From assembly GCF_963678635.1 (NCBI RefSeq), contig NC_087067.1:18367018-18421638 (forward strand): DNA of 54,621 bases. The letters are read 5' to 3'. The stretch comes from Symsagittifera roscoffensis (taxonomy: Eukaryota; Xenacoelomorpha; Acoela; Convolutidae). Numbering within the stretch: the first letter of the stretch is position 1; each line of letters opens with the position of its first letter. The position numbers and the translations under genes are program-made. Below are positions 52,104-54,621 of this stretch, piece after piece. Below the pieces are notes generated by a model. That model was given only the letters and a program-made list of their open reading frames with translations, did not search any database and was not told where the DNA came from.

Positions 52104-52304
52104 TGAGCTTTCTCAAGTAGCATTTTGTTCTTGTTTTGCAGACCTGGAATTTTCGTCATCAGTGCATTTTTCAAAAGTTACGCGTGTCTTATAGTAATTC
52201 GGTCAGGTGTCAGTCAATTCTTCTGGAGTTAGCTTTACCGTATTTTGCAATGAACAAAATCTTTGTGCAATTCCTATCTATCAATTCTATGAAACTGGAC
52301 TTTC

Positions 52305-52377
52305 TGATGCTGTCCAGGATCGAACTTGAGACCTTCTGCGTGTAAGGCAGACGTGATAACCGCTACACCACAGCACC
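52305..52377 (-). tRNA. tRNA-Val(UAC)
   Basis: One T-stem mismatch. Confidence 0.8.
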
Positions 52378-52589
52378 TGAGCTTTCTCAATTAGCTTCTT
52401 TTTCTTGTTTTGCAGACCTGGAATTTTTGTCATCAGTGCATATGTCAAAAGTTACGTAACAGTTTTGCATGTCTTATTGTAATTTCATCACGTGTCAGGC
52501 ATTTTTTCTGGAGTTAGTTTTACCGTATTTTGCAATGAACAAAATCTTTTTGCACTTCCTATTTATCAATTCTGTGAATCTGGACTTTT

Positions 52590-52662
52590 TGTTGCTGTCC
52601 AGGATCGAACTGGAGACCTTCTGCGTGTAAGGCAGACTTGATAACCGCTACACCACAGCACC
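52590..52662 (-). tRNA. tRNA-Val(UAC), 2-71 mismatch
   Basis: 1699-bp copy of 50891. Confidence 0.65.
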
Positions 52663-52874
52663 TGAGCTTTCTGAAGTAGCTTCTTTTTCTTGTTTTGCAG
52701 ACCTGGAATTTTTGTCATCAGTGCATTTTTCGGAAATTACGGAAAATTTTCGCATGTCTTAATGAATGTTTGTCACGTGTCAGGCAGTTTTTCTGGAGTT
52801 AGTTGAAATAACTTTTTCAATGAACAAAATCTTTGTACAGTCCTTATTCAACATTTTTATGACATTTGACTTCC

Positions 52875-52947
52875 TCATGCTTTTCAGGATCGAACTGGAG
52901 ACCTTCTGCGTGTAAGGCAGACGTGAGAAGCGCTACACTACAGCCCC
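52875..52947 (-). pseudogene. tRNA-Val(UAC) pseudogene, broken acceptor
   Basis: 1699-bp copy of 51176. Confidence 0.7.
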
Positions 52948-53159
52948 TGAGCTTTCTCAATTAGCTTCTTTTTCTTGTTTTGCAGACCTGGAATTTTTGT
53001 CATCAGTGCATATGTCAAAAGTTACGTAACAGTTTTGCATGTCTTATTGTAATTTCATCACGTGTCAGGCATTTTTTCTGGAGTTAGTTTTACCGTATTT
53101 TGCAATGAACAAAATCTTTTTGCACTTCCTATTTATCAATTCTGTGAAACTGGACTTTC

Positions 53160-53232
53160 TGATGCTGTCCAGGATCGAACTTGAGACCTTCTGCGTGTAA
53201 GGCAGACGTGATAACCGCTACACCACAGCACC
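53160..53232 (-). tRNA. tRNA-Val(UAC)
   Basis: 1699-bp copy of 51461. Confidence 0.8.
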
Positions 53233-53444
53233 TGAGCTTTCTCAATTAGCTTCTTTTTCTTGTTTTGCAGACCTGGAATTTTTGTCATCAGTGCATATGT
53301 CAAAAGTTACGTAACAGTTTTGCATGTCTTATTGTAATTTCATCACGTGTCAGGCATTTTTTCTGGAGTTAGTTTTACCGTATTTTGCAATGAACAAAAT
53401 CTTTTTGCACTTCCTATTTATCAATTCTGTGAAACTGGACTTTT

Positions 53445-53517
53445 TGTTGCTGTCCAGGATCGAACTGGAGACCTTCTGCGTGTATGGCAGACTTGATAAC
53501 CGCTACACCACAGCACC
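53445..53517 (-). tRNA. tRNA-Val(UAC) lacking U33
   Basis: 1699-bp copy of 51746. Confidence 0.5.
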
Positions 53518-53729
53518 TGAGCTTTCTGAAGTAGCTTCTTTTTCTTGTTTTGCAGACCTGGAATTTTTGTCATCAGTGCATTTTTTGGAAATAACGATAA
53601 ACTTTCGCAAGTCTTGATGAATGTTTGTCACGTGTCAGGCAGTTTTTCTGGAGTTAGTTGAAATAACTTTTTCAATGAACAAAATCTTTGTACAGTCCTT
53701 ATTCAACATTTTTATGACATTTGACTTCC

Positions 53730-53802
53730 TCATGCTTTTCAGGATCGAACTGGAGACCTTCTGCGTGTAAGGCAGACGTGAGAAGCGCTACACTACAGCC
53801 CC
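53730..53802 (-). pseudogene. tRNA-Val(UAC) pseudogene, broken acceptor
   Basis: 1699-bp copy of 52031. Confidence 0.7.
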
Positions 53803-54003
53803 TGAGCTTTCTCAAGTAGCATTTTGTTCTTGTTTTGCAGACCTGGAATTTTCGTCATCAGTGCATTTTTCAAAAGTTACGCGTGTCTTATAGTAATTCG
53901 GTCAGGTGTCAGTCAATTCTTCTGGAGTTAGCTTTACCGTATTTTGCAATGAACAAAATCTTTGTGCAATTCCTATCTATCAATTCTATGAAACTGGACT
54001 TTC

Positions 54004-54076
54004 TGATGCTGTCCAGGATCGAACTTGAGACCTTCTGCGTGTAAGGCAGACTTGATAACCGCTACACCACAGCACC
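54004..54076 (-). tRNA. tRNA-Val(UAC)
   Basis: 1699-bp copy of 52305 with an extra D-stem change (cttgataacc on plus). Confidence 0.72.
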
Positions 54077-54287
54077 TTAGCTTTCTGAAGTAGCTTCTTT
54101 TTCTTGTTTTGCAGACCTGGAATTTTTGTCGTCAGTGCATTTTTCGGAAATAACGAAAATTTTTTGCAAGTCTTGATGAATTTTTGTCACCTGTCAGGCA
54201 GTTTTTCTGGAGTTAGTTGAAATATATTTTTCAACGAACAAAATCTTTGTACACTCCTTATTCGTCATTTTATGACGATTGACTTTC

Positions 54288-54357
54288 TGATGCTGTCCAG
54301 GGTTGACTTGGAGACCTGCATGTTAGGCAGACGTGATAATCGCTACATCACAGCATC
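54288..54357 (-). pseudogene. tRNA-Val(AAC) pseudogene
   Basis: 70 nt; same 3-nt deletion as 39139. T loop altered (ggttgacttgg on plus). Confidence 0.7.
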
Positions 54358-54574
54358 TGAGCTTACTCAAGTAGCTTCTTTTTCTTGTTTTGCATGCAGA
54401 CCTGGAATTTTTGTCATCAGTGCATTTTTCGAAAATTACGGAAAATTTTCGCATGTCTTAATTTATTTTCGTCACATGTTAGGCAATTTTTGCTGGATTT
54501 AGTTGAAATATATTTTTCAACGAACAAATTCTTTGTACAGTCATTATTCATCATTTTTATGGTAGTTGACTTTC

Positions 54575-54621
54575 TGATGCTGTCCAGGATTGACTTGGAG
54601 AACATCTGCATGTTAGGCAGA
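54575..54621 (-). pseudogene. tRNA-Val(AAC) pseudogene, cut by window end
   Basis: T loop altered (gattgacttgg). Only the 3' half lies in the window. Confidence 0.65.

Larger units (their letters stand above)
50044..54076. repeat. 847-bp and 1699-bp nested higher-order repeats
   Basis: Units at 50044, 50329 and 50614 recur at +847 (50891, 51176, 51461). The six units from 50891 to 52305 recur at +1699 (52590 to 54004). Confidence 0.9.
35190..54621 (-). repeat. Tandem array of tRNA-Val genes and pseudogenes
   Basis: 62 tRNA-Val-derived units of 73 nt with about 210 nt of spacer (period about 285 bp), all on the minus strand and running past the window end. Anticodons are UAC, CAC and AAC in foldable copies, GAC and AUC in broken ones. 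Spacers are well conserved and carry a CTTCTTTTTCTTGTTTTGCAG tract on the plus strand. Some units have lost the tRNA altogether (near 36190, 36650, 38190, 38650, 39900, 40360, 41610, 42075, 43320, 45205, 45335, 46585 and 46715). Confidence 0.95.

Noticed and set aside
42976-54044. Many plus-strand frames ending FLMLSRIELETFCV as conserved protein genes
   Set aside because: The conserved tail is the antisense of tRNA-Val and no starts, promoters or codon signature support independent genes. Kept only as a possible alternative terminal exon.

Overview
The window is an AT-rich stretch of nuclear DNA from an animal, most likely a marine invertebrate (no closer placement is possible from sequence alone). 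It contains spliced genes with GT-AG introns, an EFHD2/swiprosin orthologue and a YTHDC2-like helicase gene. Both are animal-type genes with kilobase introns full of decayed repeats.

Layout. (1) 1-16182: a tandem array of about 70 tRNA-Leu-derived units, all on the minus strand and spaced about 215-240 bp apart. Roughly 20 are intact or nearly so, with anticodons CAG, AAG and UAG. The rest are graded pseudogenes. Units are organised into higher-order repeats of 1805 bp, 896 bp and about 3.25 kb. (2) 16183-17671: no recognised gene, except one stray decayed tRNA-Leu. (3) 17672-34997: eleven plus-strand exons of a YTHDC2-like DEAH/RHA helicase with the ankyrin insertion typical of YTHDC2. All splice phases agree, but most catalytic motifs are altered. 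(4) Inside its first intron, on the minus strand, lies a complete three-exon EFHD2-like gene (19171-20622). Upstream of that is a 516-bp element with inverted termini. (5) Introns 2-8 hold copies of an unnamed dispersed repeat, an inverted pair of another repeat flanking exon 7, and two tRNA-like (SINE-like) segments. (6) 35190-54621: a second tandem array of 62 tRNA-Val-derived units on the minus strand, period about 285 bp, with anticodons UAC, CAC and AAC plus decayed GAC/AUC forms. It continues past the window end and lies directly downstream of the last recognised helicase exon.

The main story is a small protein-gene island between two single-amino-acid tRNA arrays. One array supplies the CUN-Leu codon box and the other the GUN-Val box. 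In each array, anticodon position 34 appears to have drifted between isoacceptors within one locus. The second array may lie in a very long intron of the helicase gene, or the gene may end in the first array unit. Each Val unit carries, on the helicase sense strand, a splice-acceptor-like tract followed by an open frame in phase with exon 11.
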